DNA from: JAVBTT01 sp031550325
GTDB taxonomy: Bacteria; Bacillota; Clostridia; Oscillospirales; UBA929
DNA: 64,000 bases
Direction: 5' to 3'
Assembly: GCA_031550325.1 (NCBI GenBank)
Contig: JAVBOR010000030.1
Location: 33,226-97,225, forward strand
Shown here piece by piece: positions 23,497 through 32,508 of this stretch. A program made the translations under genes and the position numbers. The stretch's first letter is position 1. Every line of letters starts with the position of its first letter. Under the pieces are notes generated by a model. The model was not told the DNA's origin. It saw only the letters and a list, made by a program, of their open reading frames with translations, and searched no databases.

Positions 23497-25305
23497 TCAG
23501 TTTGCTGTCAGTGCGTTATAGAGCTGAACAAACGTGACGTCGGCCATCTCGCGCGAGAAGGTCAGTTTGGGCTCAAAGCCCTTGGCGGTGCCGTTCATGA
23601 TGCCGTTGGCCGAGACGTAGTCAACAGCGCTCGTGGCCCAGGAGGAGATCGTAGCCCGGTCGGAAAAGCTGTTGGCCGGGGCAGCCGACATGAGCCCGAG
23701 CGAGCGCACGGTGTTGGCCAGCATGACGGCCGCCTGCTCGCGGGTGATGTCCCCGTTCGGGTCGAAGATGGTCGTGGACTTGCCTGCCGCGACGCCCAGC
23801 TTGCTGGCCGCCACGATGACCTTGTCGCTGGTGTCGGTAAACGTGTTGGTCGAAAGATCGATGCCGCGCTCGGCGATCAGCTCGTCGAGTGTTTTTCCGG
23901 TCACCGACTCCATGAGCATGACCGCCTGAAGGCAGAACTCGGCGCGCGTGGCGTTTCTGGTGTAGCTGCCGATCAGCGAAGCGGGGAGCAGATTGTTGGC
24001 GTAAGCCGCCTCGATGTGCACGGTCGCCCACGAGCTGGCCTCGCCGAGCTTGAGGTCGACAGGCGGAAGCGGCATGCCGGTCAGCACTTTCAGCGGATAG
24101 GTGATGTGCGTGCCCAGGCCGGCGTCGTCGACATTCTGTCCGTTCAGGCCGCAGACCCAAAGACTGCCGTCTGTTTTCTCAATCATGGTGCTGGTTCCGC
24201 TGACAAACGGCAGCGAAAGCACGTCCAGAGACATGGTCTTGACCGGGGCCGCGCGGTCAACGACAGTGCCGTCGCCGAGCTGTCCGAAATGATTGGTCCC
24301 GCGGGACCAGAGCGAGCCGTCCTTGAGAAGGAAGGAGGTCTGCGTCTGCGCGCTGACCATGGACACGACGTTTTCAATCAGCTTGACGGCGGGCTGGCGC
24401 GTCATCGACGTAACGCCGGATTTGGTCTCCGGCGGCGTCTCGATCGTCCAGGCCACGCCGGCGGTATTCAGGTAGTTCAGCGCGTACAGCTCGGCAGTGA
24501 CGCCCGTAACGCCGGTCAGCTGCCTGACGGGCGCGGCGTCCAGGGTCACGCTGTCCTTGGCCAGCGTCTTCAGGCCCCAAACATAAAGCGTCGAATCCTC
24601 GAGGACGGCGCCGGCCAGCGTCTGCCCCAGCGCGAACGCCTTGACGTTTTCCAGCACCTTCACAGGAGAGGTTCCGTCGGTCTGCGCGCCGAGAAGCCCG
24701 TATCTGGACTGGCCCCATGACCAGAGGCTTCCGTCCGTTTGGAGGGCAAGGGTTTGATCGCCGTTGGTGGCGACGTCCAGCACATCGTCCATCACTTTAA
24801 AGGGCTCAAGCGGGTTGGTTTTTCCCGCCGCAAGATAGCCGTGGTCGATCCCCCAGCACCAGAGGCTGCCGTCCGTTTGAACGGCGTAGGTAAACGTCGC
24901 GCCGGGCACCACGAGAGAGACGTCCGGGAAAATATAGGTCGGCGTGAGCCGGTGAGCGGCGTCGCCGGTGCCCAGGATTCCGTTGGTGTTTCTTCCCCAG
25001 GCGTAGAGGTCGCCGTTGTCCAGAACGGCAAATGACGAGCGGTTATAGGCGAACACGGCGCGCACGCCGTCCCGCAGGTTGACCGGCGAGGGGCGGGCGT
25101 TGATGCCGCCGTCGCCAAGCTGTCCATAGTGGTTGGCGCCCCAGGAGTACAACGTTCCGGTGGCGGTGACTGCCAGAAAGTGGTTCTGCCCGGCGGCGTA
25201 CGCGTGGCCAAGCCGGTCTGCCGGCGTCTGCGCCGCGAGGCTGTGCCCTGCAAGGGACAGGACAAGTGCGAGGGCCAGCGCGATGCTCAGAATTTTGCGT
25301 TTCAT
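23497..25305 (-). CDS. RCC1-repeat protein with C-terminal SLH domains (paralogue 2)
   Basis: 602 residues, secreted. Signal peptide KRKILSIALALALVLSLAGHSLA. RCC1-like propeller repeats (YSWGANHYGQLGDGGI, YAWGRNTNGILGTGD, WSRGTNHFGQLGDGTV) occupy about residues 30-405, followed by SLH domains nearly identical to paralogue 1. AGGGAG precedes the ATG. The gene lies just downstream of the glycolytic operon, in the same direction. The two paralogues look like surface proteins with swappable propellers on a homogenised wall anchor. Confidence 0.87.
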   Translation of the reverse strand: MKRKILSIALALALVLSLAGHSLAAQTPADRLGHAYAAGQNHFLAVTATGTLYSWGANHYGQLGDGGINARPSPVNLRDGVRAVFAYNRSSFAVLDNGDLYAWGRNTNGILGTGDAAHRLTPTYIFPDVSLVVPGATFTYAVQTDGSLWCWGIDHGYLAAGKTNPLEPFKVMDDVLDVATNGDQTLALQTDGSLWSWGQSRYGLLGAQTDGTSPVKVLENVKAFALGQTLAGAVLEDSTLYVWGLKTLAKDSVTLDAAPVRQLTGVTGVTAELYALNYLNTAGVAWTIETPPETKSGVTSMTRQPAVKLIENVVSMVSAQTQTSFLLKDGSLWSRGTNHFGQLGDGTVVDRAAPVKTMSLDVLSLPFVSGTSTMIEKTDGSLWVCGLNGQNVDDAGLGTHITYPLKVLTGMPLPPVDLKLGEASSWATVHIEAAYANNLLPASLIGSYTRNATRAEFCLQAVMLMESVTGKTLDELIAERGIDLSTNTFTDTSDKVIVAASKLGVAAGKSTTIFDPNGDITREQAAVMLANTVRSLGLMSAAPANSFSDRATISSWATSAVDYVSANGIMNGTAKGFEPKLTFSREMADVTFVQLYNALTAN

Positions 25306-25330
25306 TATGTAAACTCCCTTTTGATCAAAT

Positions 25331-25362
25331 CGCCCCCGATCCGCAAACGGAAACGGGGGCGA
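25331..25362 (-). terminator. Possible terminator after eno
   Basis: CGCCCCCG and CGGGGGCG form an 8-bp GC stem across a 16-base loop between the eno stop and paralogue 2. On the minus strand the T run precedes the stem and only ATTT follows, so function as a terminator is uncertain. Confidence 0.4.
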
Positions 25363-25373
25363 AAAAACAGCGT

Positions 25374-26681
25374 CTACTTCAGGTTAAAGAAGGCGGAGCG
25401 GCCGAGGTACTGCGCGGCGTCTCCAAGTTCTTCCTCAATGCGAAGAAGCTGGTTATACTTGGCCACGCGGTCGGTCCGAGAGGGGGCGCCCGTCTTGATC
25501 TGTCCGGCGTTGAGCGCCACGGCGATGTCGGCGATCGTTGTGTCCTCGGTCTCGCCCGAGCGGTGGGAGACAACCGCGGTGTATCCGGCGCGGTTGGCCA
25601 TCTGGATGGCGTCCAGGGTTTCGGTCAGCGAGCCGATCTGGTTGACCTTGATGAGAATCGAGTTGGCCACGCCAAGGTCAATGCCTCTCTTCAGACGCTC
25701 GACGTTTGTTACAAACAGGTCGTCGCCGACAAGCTGGATTTTACTGCCCAGCGCTTTGGTGAGCATGGACCAGCCTTCCCAGTCGTCCTCGGCCATGCCG
25801 TCCTCCAGCGAGATAATCGGGTATTTGTCGGCAAACCCTTTCCACATGTTGACCATCTGCTGGCGGGTCATGGTCTTCTTCGCCTTGGGAAGCACATAGA
25901 CCTGCTTATCGGTGTCAAACCACTCGGACACGGCGGCGTCCATCGCGATCATGAAGTCCTTGCCCGGCGTAAACCCGGCCTTTTCAATGGCTTCGACGAT
26001 GATCTTCAGCGCGTCCTCGTCTTTTTTCAGGTTGGGCGCAAAGCCGCCCTCGTCGCCGACGGCGGTGGTCATTCCCTGCGCCGTCAAGATCTTTTTCAGG
26101 TTGTGGAACACCTCGGTGCACCAGCGCAGCGCTTCGGCCCACGACGGGGCGCCGATCGGCATGACCATGAACTCCTGAAGGTCCACGTTGTTGGAGGCGT
26201 GCGCGCCGCCGTTTACAATGTTCATCATCGGCACGGGAAGCGTCTTGGCGTTGACGCCGCCAATGTACTCATAAAGGGACATGCCCAGCGCTTCGGAAGC
26301 CGCCTTGGCGCAGGCCAGGGACACGCCCAGAATGGCGTTTGCGCCCAGTCTGGACTTGTTGGGGGTGCCGTCAAGCGCGATGAGCGTCTTGTCCAGCTCA
26401 ACCTGGTCAAGCGCGTTGAAGCCAATCACGGCATCGGCGATCTCGACGTTGACATTTTCCACGGCCTTGGAAACGCCCTTGCCCAAATAGCGGCCCTTGT
26501 CGTCGTCGCGCAGCTCGCAGGCCTCAAAAATGCCCGTCGACGCGCCCGAGGGCACGGCGGCGCGCCCGACATGCATGCCGCTTTCATCTTCGACGACAAC
26601 CTCCACCTCGACAGTAGGATTGCCGCGGCTGTCCAGAATTTCCCGTGCGAGAACGTCAACAATTTCGATCATTTTTTTCAT
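25374..26681 (-). CDS. eno: Enolase
   Basis: 435 residues, full length. Converts 2-phosphoglycerate to phosphoenolpyruvate in the cytoplasm with Mg2+. Visible are REILDSRGNPTVEVEV at the N-terminus, ISLEDGMAEDDW (metal ligands), LVGDDLFVTN, the signature ILIKVNQIGSLTETLDAI, and SHRSGETEDTTIADIAVA. AAAGGAG lies 8 bases before the ATG. Last gene of the pgk-tpiA-gpmI-eno run. Confidence 0.98.
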   Translation of the reverse strand: MKKMIEIVDVLAREILDSRGNPTVEVEVVVEDESGMHVGRAAVPSGASTGIFEACELRDDDKGRYLGKGVSKAVENVNVEIADAVIGFNALDQVELDKTLIALDGTPNKSRLGANAILGVSLACAKAASEALGMSLYEYIGGVNAKTLPVPMMNIVNGGAHASNNVDLQEFMVMPIGAPSWAEALRWCTEVFHNLKKILTAQGMTTAVGDEGGFAPNLKKDEDALKIIVEAIEKAGFTPGKDFMIAMDAAVSEWFDTDKQVYVLPKAKKTMTRQQMVNMWKGFADKYPIISLEDGMAEDDWEGWSMLTKALGSKIQLVGDDLFVTNVERLKRGIDLGVANSILIKVNQIGSLTETLDAIQMANRAGYTAVVSHRSGETEDTTIADIAVALNAGQIKTGAPSRTDRVAKYNQLLRIEEELGDAAQYLGRSAFFNLK

Positions 26682-26747
26682 GAAAGGTTCTCCTTTGTAT
26701 TAAAGTGGGGAGGAAGCCCTCCCGTCAAAAAAACCGTGAGGCTTGCG

Positions 26748-28268
26748 CTAGCTGACAATCAGGGACACGCCGGTCATTTCGGCGGGCTTTTCCAGCCCGA
26801 GAAGATCCAGAATGGTCGGGCAGATGTCACACAGGCGTCCGGGGTGAAGCGTGCCCCGCGCTCCATACAGGATGAAGGGGACGGGACTGGTGGTGTGGGC
26901 CGTAAACGGCGTTACGCCGTCCGGCTCGAGCATCTGGTCGGCGTTGCCGTGGTCGGCGGTGATGAGCGCAATGCCCCCGACCTCCGAAATGGCCTCTATG
27001 ACCCGGCCGACGCAGGCGTCAACCGTTTCCACGGCGCTCTTCGCGGCGCTGAACACGCCGGTGTGGCCGACCATGTCGCAGTTGGCGTAATTGAGGACGA
27101 TCACGTCATATTTCCCGTTGTGAATGCTCTCCACCACGGCGTCGGTGACGGGAATCGCGCTCATCTCAGGCATGAGGTCATATGTCGCGACCTTGGGGGA
27201 GGGGACCAAAATGCGGTCCTCGCCCGGAAATACCCGCTCCTCGCCGCCGTTAAAGAAAAACGTGACGTGGGCGTATTTTTCGGTTTCGGCGATGCGCAGC
27301 TGGGTCAGTCCGATACGGCTGACGTACTCGCCAAAAATGTTGGTGAGCTTATCCGGCTGAAAGGCGACGGCGACGTTGGGCATGGACGCGTCATACTGCG
27401 TTGTACAGACATACGTCAGAGGGAAGTACCCCTCACGCCGCGCAAAGCCCGAAAACGCGGGGTCGACAAACGCGCGGGTGATTTCGCGCGCGCGGTCGGG
27501 CCGGAAATTGGTGAAAATCACACTGTCGTTCGGTGAGACGCTGGCGCCCTTTACGCAGACGACCGGCTGAACAAACTCGTCGGTCACTCCGGCGTCATAG
27601 GAGGCCTGGACTGCCGAGACGGGATCGGGTAGGAATGTCCCCTCTCCGTACGCAAGCGCGGCGTACGCGCGTTCAACGCGCTCCCAGCGGTTGTCGCGGT
27701 CCATGGCGTAATAACGGCCCATCACGGTGGCCACCTGCCCGGTGATCGAGGCGCATTTGGCCACGGCTTCTTCCACAAAGGCCTTTCCCGACATCGGCGG
27801 AACGTCCCGCCCGTCGAGGAAGCAGTGCAGAAAAACCTTGCTCAGCCCACGCTTCTTGCACAGCTCCAAAAACGCCCAGGTGTGGGTGTTGTGGCTGTGC
27901 ACGCCGCCGTCCGACATGAGCCCCATGAGGTGGAGCGCCGAACCGTGCGCCAGGCAGTTGTCGATCGCGGCGTTAAAGGCGGCGTTCTGAAAAAAGTCAC
28001 CGTCTTCAATGGACTTGGTGATGCGCGGGAGATCCTGATAGACGACGCGCCCGGCACCGATGTTGGTGTGTCCGACTTCACTGTTGCCCATCTGACCGTT
28101 CGGCAGGCCGACGTCCAGCCCCGACGCGCTCAGCGTCGTGTGGGGACACTCGGCAAACAGCCTGTCCAGATGAGGCGTCTCGGCCGCCCTGACGGCGTTG
28201 CCCGGCCCGTCGGGGCCAAGGCCGAACCCATCGAGGATCAAGAGCGCCAACGCTTGCTTTTTGCTCAT
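26748..28268 (-). CDS. gpmI: 2,3-bisphosphoglycerate-independent phosphoglycerate mutase
   Basis: 506 residues; interconverts 3- and 2-phosphoglycerate with two Mn2+. The alkaline-phosphatase-like core begins ALLILDGFGLG. The phosphorylated catalytic Ser lies in GQMGNSEVGHTNIGAGR. Other metal-ligand motifs are NYANCDMVGHTGV and ITADHGNADQM. It overlaps tpiA by 4 bases (ATGA), and only a weak GGCGG site is seen, so translation probably depends on coupling. Confidence 0.97.
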   Translation of the reverse strand: MSKKQALALLILDGFGLGPDGPGNAVRAAETPHLDRLFAECPHTTLSASGLDVGLPNGQMGNSEVGHTNIGAGRVVYQDLPRITKSIEDGDFFQNAAFNAAIDNCLAHGSALHLMGLMSDGGVHSHNTHTWAFLELCKKRGLSKVFLHCFLDGRDVPPMSGKAFVEEAVAKCASITGQVATVMGRYYAMDRDNRWERVERAYAALAYGEGTFLPDPVSAVQASYDAGVTDEFVQPVVCVKGASVSPNDSVIFTNFRPDRAREITRAFVDPAFSGFARREGYFPLTYVCTTQYDASMPNVAVAFQPDKLTNIFGEYVSRIGLTQLRIAETEKYAHVTFFFNGGEERVFPGEDRILVPSPKVATYDLMPEMSAIPVTDAVVESIHNGKYDVIVLNYANCDMVGHTGVFSAAKSAVETVDACVGRVIEAISEVGGIALITADHGNADQMLEPDGVTPFTAHTTSPVPFILYGARGTLHPGRLCDICPTILDLLGLEKPAEMTGVSLIVS

Positions 28269-29035
28269 TGGTTCGCCGCCTGAACAATGGTGGAAAAGTC
28301 ATCGGCCTTCAGCGAAGCGCCGCCGATCAGACCGCCGTCGATATCCGGCTGCGCCAGAAGCTCAACAGCGTTTGAGGCGTTCATGGAGCCGCCGTACAAA
28401 ATGGATACGGCGCGCGAGGCGCGGGCGCCGTACAGCTTGCGGATGGTGGTGCGGATAAACATGCAGACCTCCTGCGCCTGCTCGGACGTGGCGGTCTTGC
28501 CGGTTCCGATCGCCCATATCGGCTCGTACGCAAAAATGACGTGGCGCAGCTTGGCGGCCGGAATGGCGGACAGCGCGGATTTGACCTGCAGCGCGATGAG
28601 ATCGGTCGTGATGCCCATTTCGCGCTGCTCCAGGCTCTCGCCGACGCAGACGATCGGGTGAAGATCCTCTGCCAGCGCGGCGGAGATCTTTTGGGCCACC
28701 AGGGCGTCGGTCTCTCCAAAATACTGGCGGCGCTCGCTGTGTCCGATGATGACGTATTTTGCGCCGGAGTTTTTCAGCATGGAGGCCGAGATCTCTCCGG
28801 TGTAGGCGCCGGAGGTTTCCTGATGCAGGTTCTGGCCGCCCACGGCAATGCGGCTGTCCTTGAGCGCGCGCACGGCGAGGGGGATGTCAACAAACGGGAC
28901 GCAGCACACGACTTCGCACCATTTGGCCTTAAAGATTTTCTGTTTCATCTCGTCGAGCAGCACGCGGGCATCAGCGGGAGTCTTGTTCATTTTCCAGTTT
29001 CCGGCAATCACTGTTTTGCGGTATCTTCTGTTCAT
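28265..29035 (-). CDS. tpiA: Triosephosphate isomerase
   Basis: 256 residues, a standard TIM barrel. AGNWKMNKT holds the N-terminal Asn and Lys, IIGHSERRQYFGE the catalytic His, and FAYEPIWAIGTGKTAT the catalytic Glu and flexible loop. YGGSMNASNAVEL is the phosphate-binding end. ATG 29035 is used because AAGGTGG lies 8 bases upstream; GTG 29047 overlaps that site. Confidence 0.97.
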   Translation of the reverse strand: MNRRYRKTVIAGNWKMNKTPADARVLLDEMKQKIFKAKWCEVVCCVPFVDIPLAVRALKDSRIAVGGQNLHQETSGAYTGEISASMLKNSGAKYVIIGHSERRQYFGETDALVAQKISAALAEDLHPIVCVGESLEQREMGITTDLIALQVKSALSAIPAAKLRHVIFAYEPIWAIGTGKTATSEQAQEVCMFIRTTIRKLYGARASRAVSILYGGSMNASNAVELLAQPDIDGGLIGGASLKADDFSTIVQAANQ

Positions 29036-29133
29036 GCGATAACCCACCTTCTATTTTTCGAAATTTATGGTGCACACGGATTGGGCTGGCTCAGTGGTGT
29101 GCGTTGTCCGCGAAATAACGGAAAGCGCGCCGC

Positions 29134-30324
29134 CTATTTGTCCTCCAGACAGGCAACGCCGGGAAGCTCCAGACCCTCCAGGAACTCAAGCGACGCTCCG
29201 CCGCCCGTGCTGACATGCGTCATCTTGTCGGCGAATCCAAGCTGCGCAACCGCCGCCGCGCTGTCGCCGCCGCCAATGATGCTGATCGCGCCGCTGTTGG
29301 CGATGGCTTCGGCAACGGCCTTCGTGCCGCCCGAAAACGCGTCGAACTCGAAAACGCCCATGGGACCGTTCCACACCACGGTTCCGGCTGATGCAATATG
29401 CGCCGAGAACAGTTTAATGCTCTCGGGGCCGATGTCAAGGCCCATCAGGCCGTCGGGAATGCCGACCGAGGGGCAAATGATCGGCTTGGCGTCGGCCGCG
29501 AAGTGGTCGGCGCAAAGCGTGTCGACGGGAAGCAGGAAGTCGACGCCCTTTTCCTTGGCCTTCTTGAGCATCTCCAGCGCGTAGGCGAGCTTATCCTCTT
29601 CAAACAGCGAGTTGCCCACGGTGCCGCCCTGCGCCTTGACGAAGGTGTAGGCCATGGCGCCGCCGATGATGATGCAGTCGCACTTGTCCAGAAGGTTGTT
29701 GATGACGCCGATCTTGTCCGACACCTTGACCCCGCCCAGAATGGCCACAAACGGACGCTTGGGATCGTTGAGCGCCTTGCCCATGATGTCGATCTCTTTC
29801 TGGATGAGGTAGCCGCACACCGAGGGAAGATAGGCCGAGACGCCCGCGGTTGAGGCGTGGGCGCGGTGCGCCGTGCCAAACGCGTCGTTGACGTAGATGT
29901 CGGCAAGAGACGCCAGCTTTTGAGAAAACTCCGGATCGTTCTTTTCCTCTTCTTTATGGAAGCGGACGTTCTCCAGCAGAACAACGTCGCCGTCCTTCAT
30001 GGCGGCTGCCTTGGCCTGGGCGTCAGGCCCGATGACGTCGGACGCAAGGGCGACCGGGCGGCCAAGAAGCTCGGAGAGCCTTTTGGCAACAGGCGCCATG
30101 GAGTATTTGGCGTTGACTTCGCCCTTGGGACGGCCCAGATGAGAGCACAGAATGACTCCGGCGCCATGCTCAAGCAGGTAGTTAATGGTGGGCAGGGACT
30201 CGACAATGCGCTTGTCGGCGGTGATGTTGCCCGCCTCGTCCTGGGGGACATTAAAGTCGCAGCGAACAAGAACGCGTTTGCCTTTCACCGGAATGTCTTC
30301 AATGGTCTTTTTGTTGACGTTCAT
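29134..30324 (-). CDS. pgk: Phosphoglycerate kinase
   Basis: 396 residues. Transfers phosphate from 1,3-bisphosphoglycerate to ADP. Visible are VLVRCDFNVPQD, the substrate-binding HLGRPKG, LLENVRFHKEEEKNDPEF, FVAILGGVKVSDKIGV and the C-terminal GGGDSAAAV nucleotide loop. AGGAGG is 5 bases before the ATG. First gene of the operon behind a good promoter. gap, usually just upstream of pgk, is not here. Confidence 0.98.
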   Translation of the reverse strand: MNVNKKTIEDIPVKGKRVLVRCDFNVPQDEAGNITADKRIVESLPTINYLLEHGAGVILCSHLGRPKGEVNAKYSMAPVAKRLSELLGRPVALASDVIGPDAQAKAAAMKDGDVVLLENVRFHKEEEKNDPEFSQKLASLADIYVNDAFGTAHRAHASTAGVSAYLPSVCGYLIQKEIDIMGKALNDPKRPFVAILGGVKVSDKIGVINNLLDKCDCIIIGGAMAYTFVKAQGGTVGNSLFEEDKLAYALEMLKKAKEKGVDFLLPVDTLCADHFAADAKPIICPSVGIPDGLMGLDIGPESIKLFSAHIASAGTVVWNGPMGVFEFDAFSGGTKAVAEAIANSGAISIIGGGDSAAAVAQLGFADKMTHVSTGGGASLEFLEGLELPGVACLEDK

Positions 30325-30359
30325 ACCGTTCCTCCTAAAAATACCAAACAGGCATTAAT

Positions 30360-30388
30360 ATTATATACGAACGGCCAAAATAATACAA
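30360..30388 (-). promoter_or_regulatory. Promoter of the pgk-tpiA-gpmI-eno operon
   Basis: Minus strand TTGTAT (30388-30383), 17-base spacer, TATAAT (30365-30360), about 35 bases before the pgk start. No CggR-type operator is recognised. Confidence 0.7.
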
Positions 30389-30448
30389 GTACAGGCCCAT
30401 TCGTTTACAATTAATTCACGTTCGTCAAACGCCCCGCATCTATTTGAG

Positions 30449-30498
30449 AGGCTGATGACCAATAAATCCGACCCAAAACCGCACAGCGGCGGGTTGTC
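30449..30498 (+). repeat. Second copy of the CCGCACAGCGG repeat
   Basis: Shares AGGCTGATGA, TCCGA, CCGCACAGCGG and GTTGTC in the same order with 7522-7572. It lies between the degV stop and the glycolytic promoter. Confidence 0.5.
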
Positions 30499-30510
30499 TG
30501 CGGCCTGAGC

Positions 30511-31389
30511 TCAGGACGAGACCTGCGGCCTGCCGTTGAACACCAGCGCCATGGCCTGCGGGCCGGTATTGATGGCAATGACCGCGCCGATCGGGTGGCG
30601 CGTCAGCGAACGGGGACGGAGCGTCTTGCGGACGGCTGCCTCGGCGCGCGCAATCTCCTCCTCGGGGACGTCGGCGTAGAGAAGAATCATGTCCTGCTCC
30701 TCGGGCTTTTCGGCGTATTCAAGCGCGAGCCTGGCCATCCTCGGCACAATGTTTTTATCGCCCCGCACGCGCTCGATCGGGGAGATGACGCCGTCGCGGA
30801 TCCAGAGGATGGGCCGCAGTCCGAGCGTCTCCCCGACAAAGGCGGCCATTCCGGTGATGCGGCCGCTCTTTTTCAGGTGGTGCAGGGAGTATACCCACAA
30901 TAACGCCTGAGCTTTCGCAAGCTCGGTACGCAAAAAGGAAACCGTTTCGGCAAACGAGGCGCCATCCGCGGCCATTTGGGCCGCCATCGGCATCAGCCTG
31001 CCGTAAATGATACTGTAGTTGCGGGAATCGAGTATTTCAATCACCAGCCCGGCCGGATGATCCGCGCCGTAGATCTCCCGCGCGGCGCAGGCGCTGCCGT
31101 AGGTGCCGGTGGCCGTTGAGCTGAGCAAAAGGACAATCATGTGTGTGTATCCCTCGGCGCTTTTTTGGGCAAACAGGCTGATCCACTGGTCGGGGGTGAT
31201 CTGCGCGGTGGTCGGGATGTCCTCGTGGGTGTAGAGCTCTTTCCAAAACGCGGTGCGTTCAACGTCATAGTAGTCGCGGCGGGTGACGGAGTCCACGGTG
31301 ATGGTCACGGGGGCGATATGGATGTCGAAGGCCTGCGCCTGTTCAGGGAGCAGGTCGCCGGGGGAATCCATCACAAAGGCGATCTTCAT
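30511..31389 (-). CDS. DegV family fatty-acid-binding protein
   Basis: About 292 residues. The DegV/FakB fold is indicated by IAFVMDSPGDLLPEQ at the N-terminus, PTTAQITPDQW, VLLLSSTATGTYGSA (the lipid carboxylate-binding Thr/Ser loop) and EILDSRNYSIIYG. FakB proteins present fatty acids to the FakA kinase for incorporation into phospholipid. FakA is not in the window, so the exact role is inferred. ATG 31389 or TTG 31392 both fit the AAGGAGG site. Confidence 0.88.
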   Translation of the reverse strand: MKIAFVMDSPGDLLPEQAQAFDIHIAPVTITVDSVTRRDYYDVERTAFWKELYTHEDIPTTAQITPDQWISLFAQKSAEGYTHMIVLLLSSTATGTYGSACAAREIYGADHPAGLVIEILDSRNYSIIYGRLMPMAAQMAADGASFAETVSFLRTELAKAQALLWVYSLHHLKKSGRITGMAAFVGETLGLRPILWIRDGVISPIERVRGDKNIVPRMARLALEYAEKPEEQDMILLYADVPEEEIARAEAAVRKTLRPRSLTRHPIGAVIAINTGPQAMALVFNGRPQVSS

Positions 31390-31440
31390 CAAACGGGGCC
31401 TCCTTATACGCGGTGAACTGTAAGCAGAGAAAACGTCACT

Positions 31441-31469
31441 ATGATACAGTAAAACGATTAGAATTTCAA
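31441..31469 (-). promoter_or_regulatory. Promoter of the DegV gene
   Basis: Minus strand TTGAAA (31469-31464), 17-base spacer, TATCAT (31446-31441). The 320-base divergent region to proB also holds a very GC-rich stretch (31550-31610) that can fold but shows no recognised element. Confidence 0.6.
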
Positions 31470-31617
31470 GAGCATTCTTGCCTTATCATGAGATTTATGA
31501 GAAATTTGTGCGTTTTAGACACTTTCTCTTGAAGAATATTCCATTTGGCGCCCGGCCGCGCGCCGAAACCGGGTGCGCCGGGCGGCGGCGGGCCCGCGGG
31601 GCAGCGCGGGGTAAATA

Positions 31618-31646
31618 TTGTATTTCGAGCGGGTTTGCTGTATAAT
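31618..31646 (+). promoter_or_regulatory. Promoter of proBA
   Basis: TTGTAT (31618-31623), 17-base spacer, TATAAT (31641-31646), 66 bases before proB. Confidence 0.65.
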
Positions 31647-31712
31647 GGCGTCACATTTGCCGGTGCGCGGGGCCTTCCTGGGGGCGCGGCGGCGCGATTT
31701 GGGGGGGAAGCC

Positions 31713-32507
31713 GTGAAAAAAGAGAGACGTATCGTCGTCAAGGTGGGCACGTCGACATTGACCCATCCGTCCGGGAAGCTGTTTTTGGAGCGCATCGACA
31801 AGCTTGCCCGAGTGGTCTCGGATGTGCAAAATGCCGGACACAAGGTTGTGCTGGTCACCTCCGGCGCGATCGGCGTGGGCGTTTCGGCGATCGGACTGCC
31901 CCGGCGGCCGGAGGAGCTGAAGTACAAGCAGGCCGCCGCGGCCATCGGGCAGTGCCGGTTGATGCACTTATATGACAAGCTGTTTGGAGAATATGGCCGG
32001 GTTGTGTCGCAGATTCTACTTTCCCGGCCCGACACCGACATCCCCGAGCGGCGCGAAAACCTGCTGCGCACGTTCGAGGCACTGCTGGAGTGGGATGTTC
32101 TGCCGATCGTCAACGAGAACGACTCGGTGTCCCCTGAAGAAATCGAGTCCGCCCGGTCCAAGATCTTCGGCGACAACGACACGCTGTCGGCGATCGTCGC
32201 GCGGCTTATCAGGGCAGACCTCTTGGTGCTGCTGACGGACATTGACGGGCTGTACGACGCCGATCCCCATCAGAATCCCGGCGCCAGGCTCGTGCCGCGC
32301 GTGTCGGAGATTACGCCGGCGCTTCGGCAGGCGTCCGGCGGCGCGGGGTCGGCGCGCGGCACCGGCGGCATGCAGACCAAGCTGGCCGCCGCCGAAATCG
32401 CGCTGGAGTGCGGGTTTGATATGGTTGTGGCCAACGGAGCAAGCCCGTCCCTGCTCGCAGAGATTGTGGCGGGGAAAGACGTGGGAACACTATTTAGGAG
32501 GGATTAG
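31713..32507 (+). CDS. proB: Glutamate 5-kinase, short form
   Basis: 264 residues; phosphorylates L-glutamate in the first step of proline synthesis. The amino-acid kinase domain shows IVVKVGTSTLTHPSGKL, LVTSGAIGVGVSAIG, PIVNENDSVS, FGDNDTLSAIVA, LLTDIDGLYDADP and the glycine-rich GTGGMQTKLAAAEIA. The usual C-terminal PUA domain is absent, as in several Firmicutes enzymes. GTG 31713 follows GGGGGGGAAG. The start is clear because the upstream extension is low-complexity GC-rich sequence. Paired with proA one base after the stop. Confidence 0.95.
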   Translation: MKKERRIVVKVGTSTLTHPSGKLFLERIDKLARVVSDVQNAGHKVVLVTSGAIGVGVSAIGLPRRPEELKYKQAAAAIGQCRLMHLYDKLFGEYGRVVSQILLSRPDTDIPERRENLLRTFEALLEWDVLPIVNENDSVSPEEIESARSKIFGDNDTLSAIVARLIRADLLVLLTDIDGLYDADPHQNPGARLVPRVSEITPALRQASGGAGSARGTGGMQTKLAAAEIALECGFDMVVANGASPSLLAEIVAGKDVGTLFRRD

Positions 32508-32508
32508 C

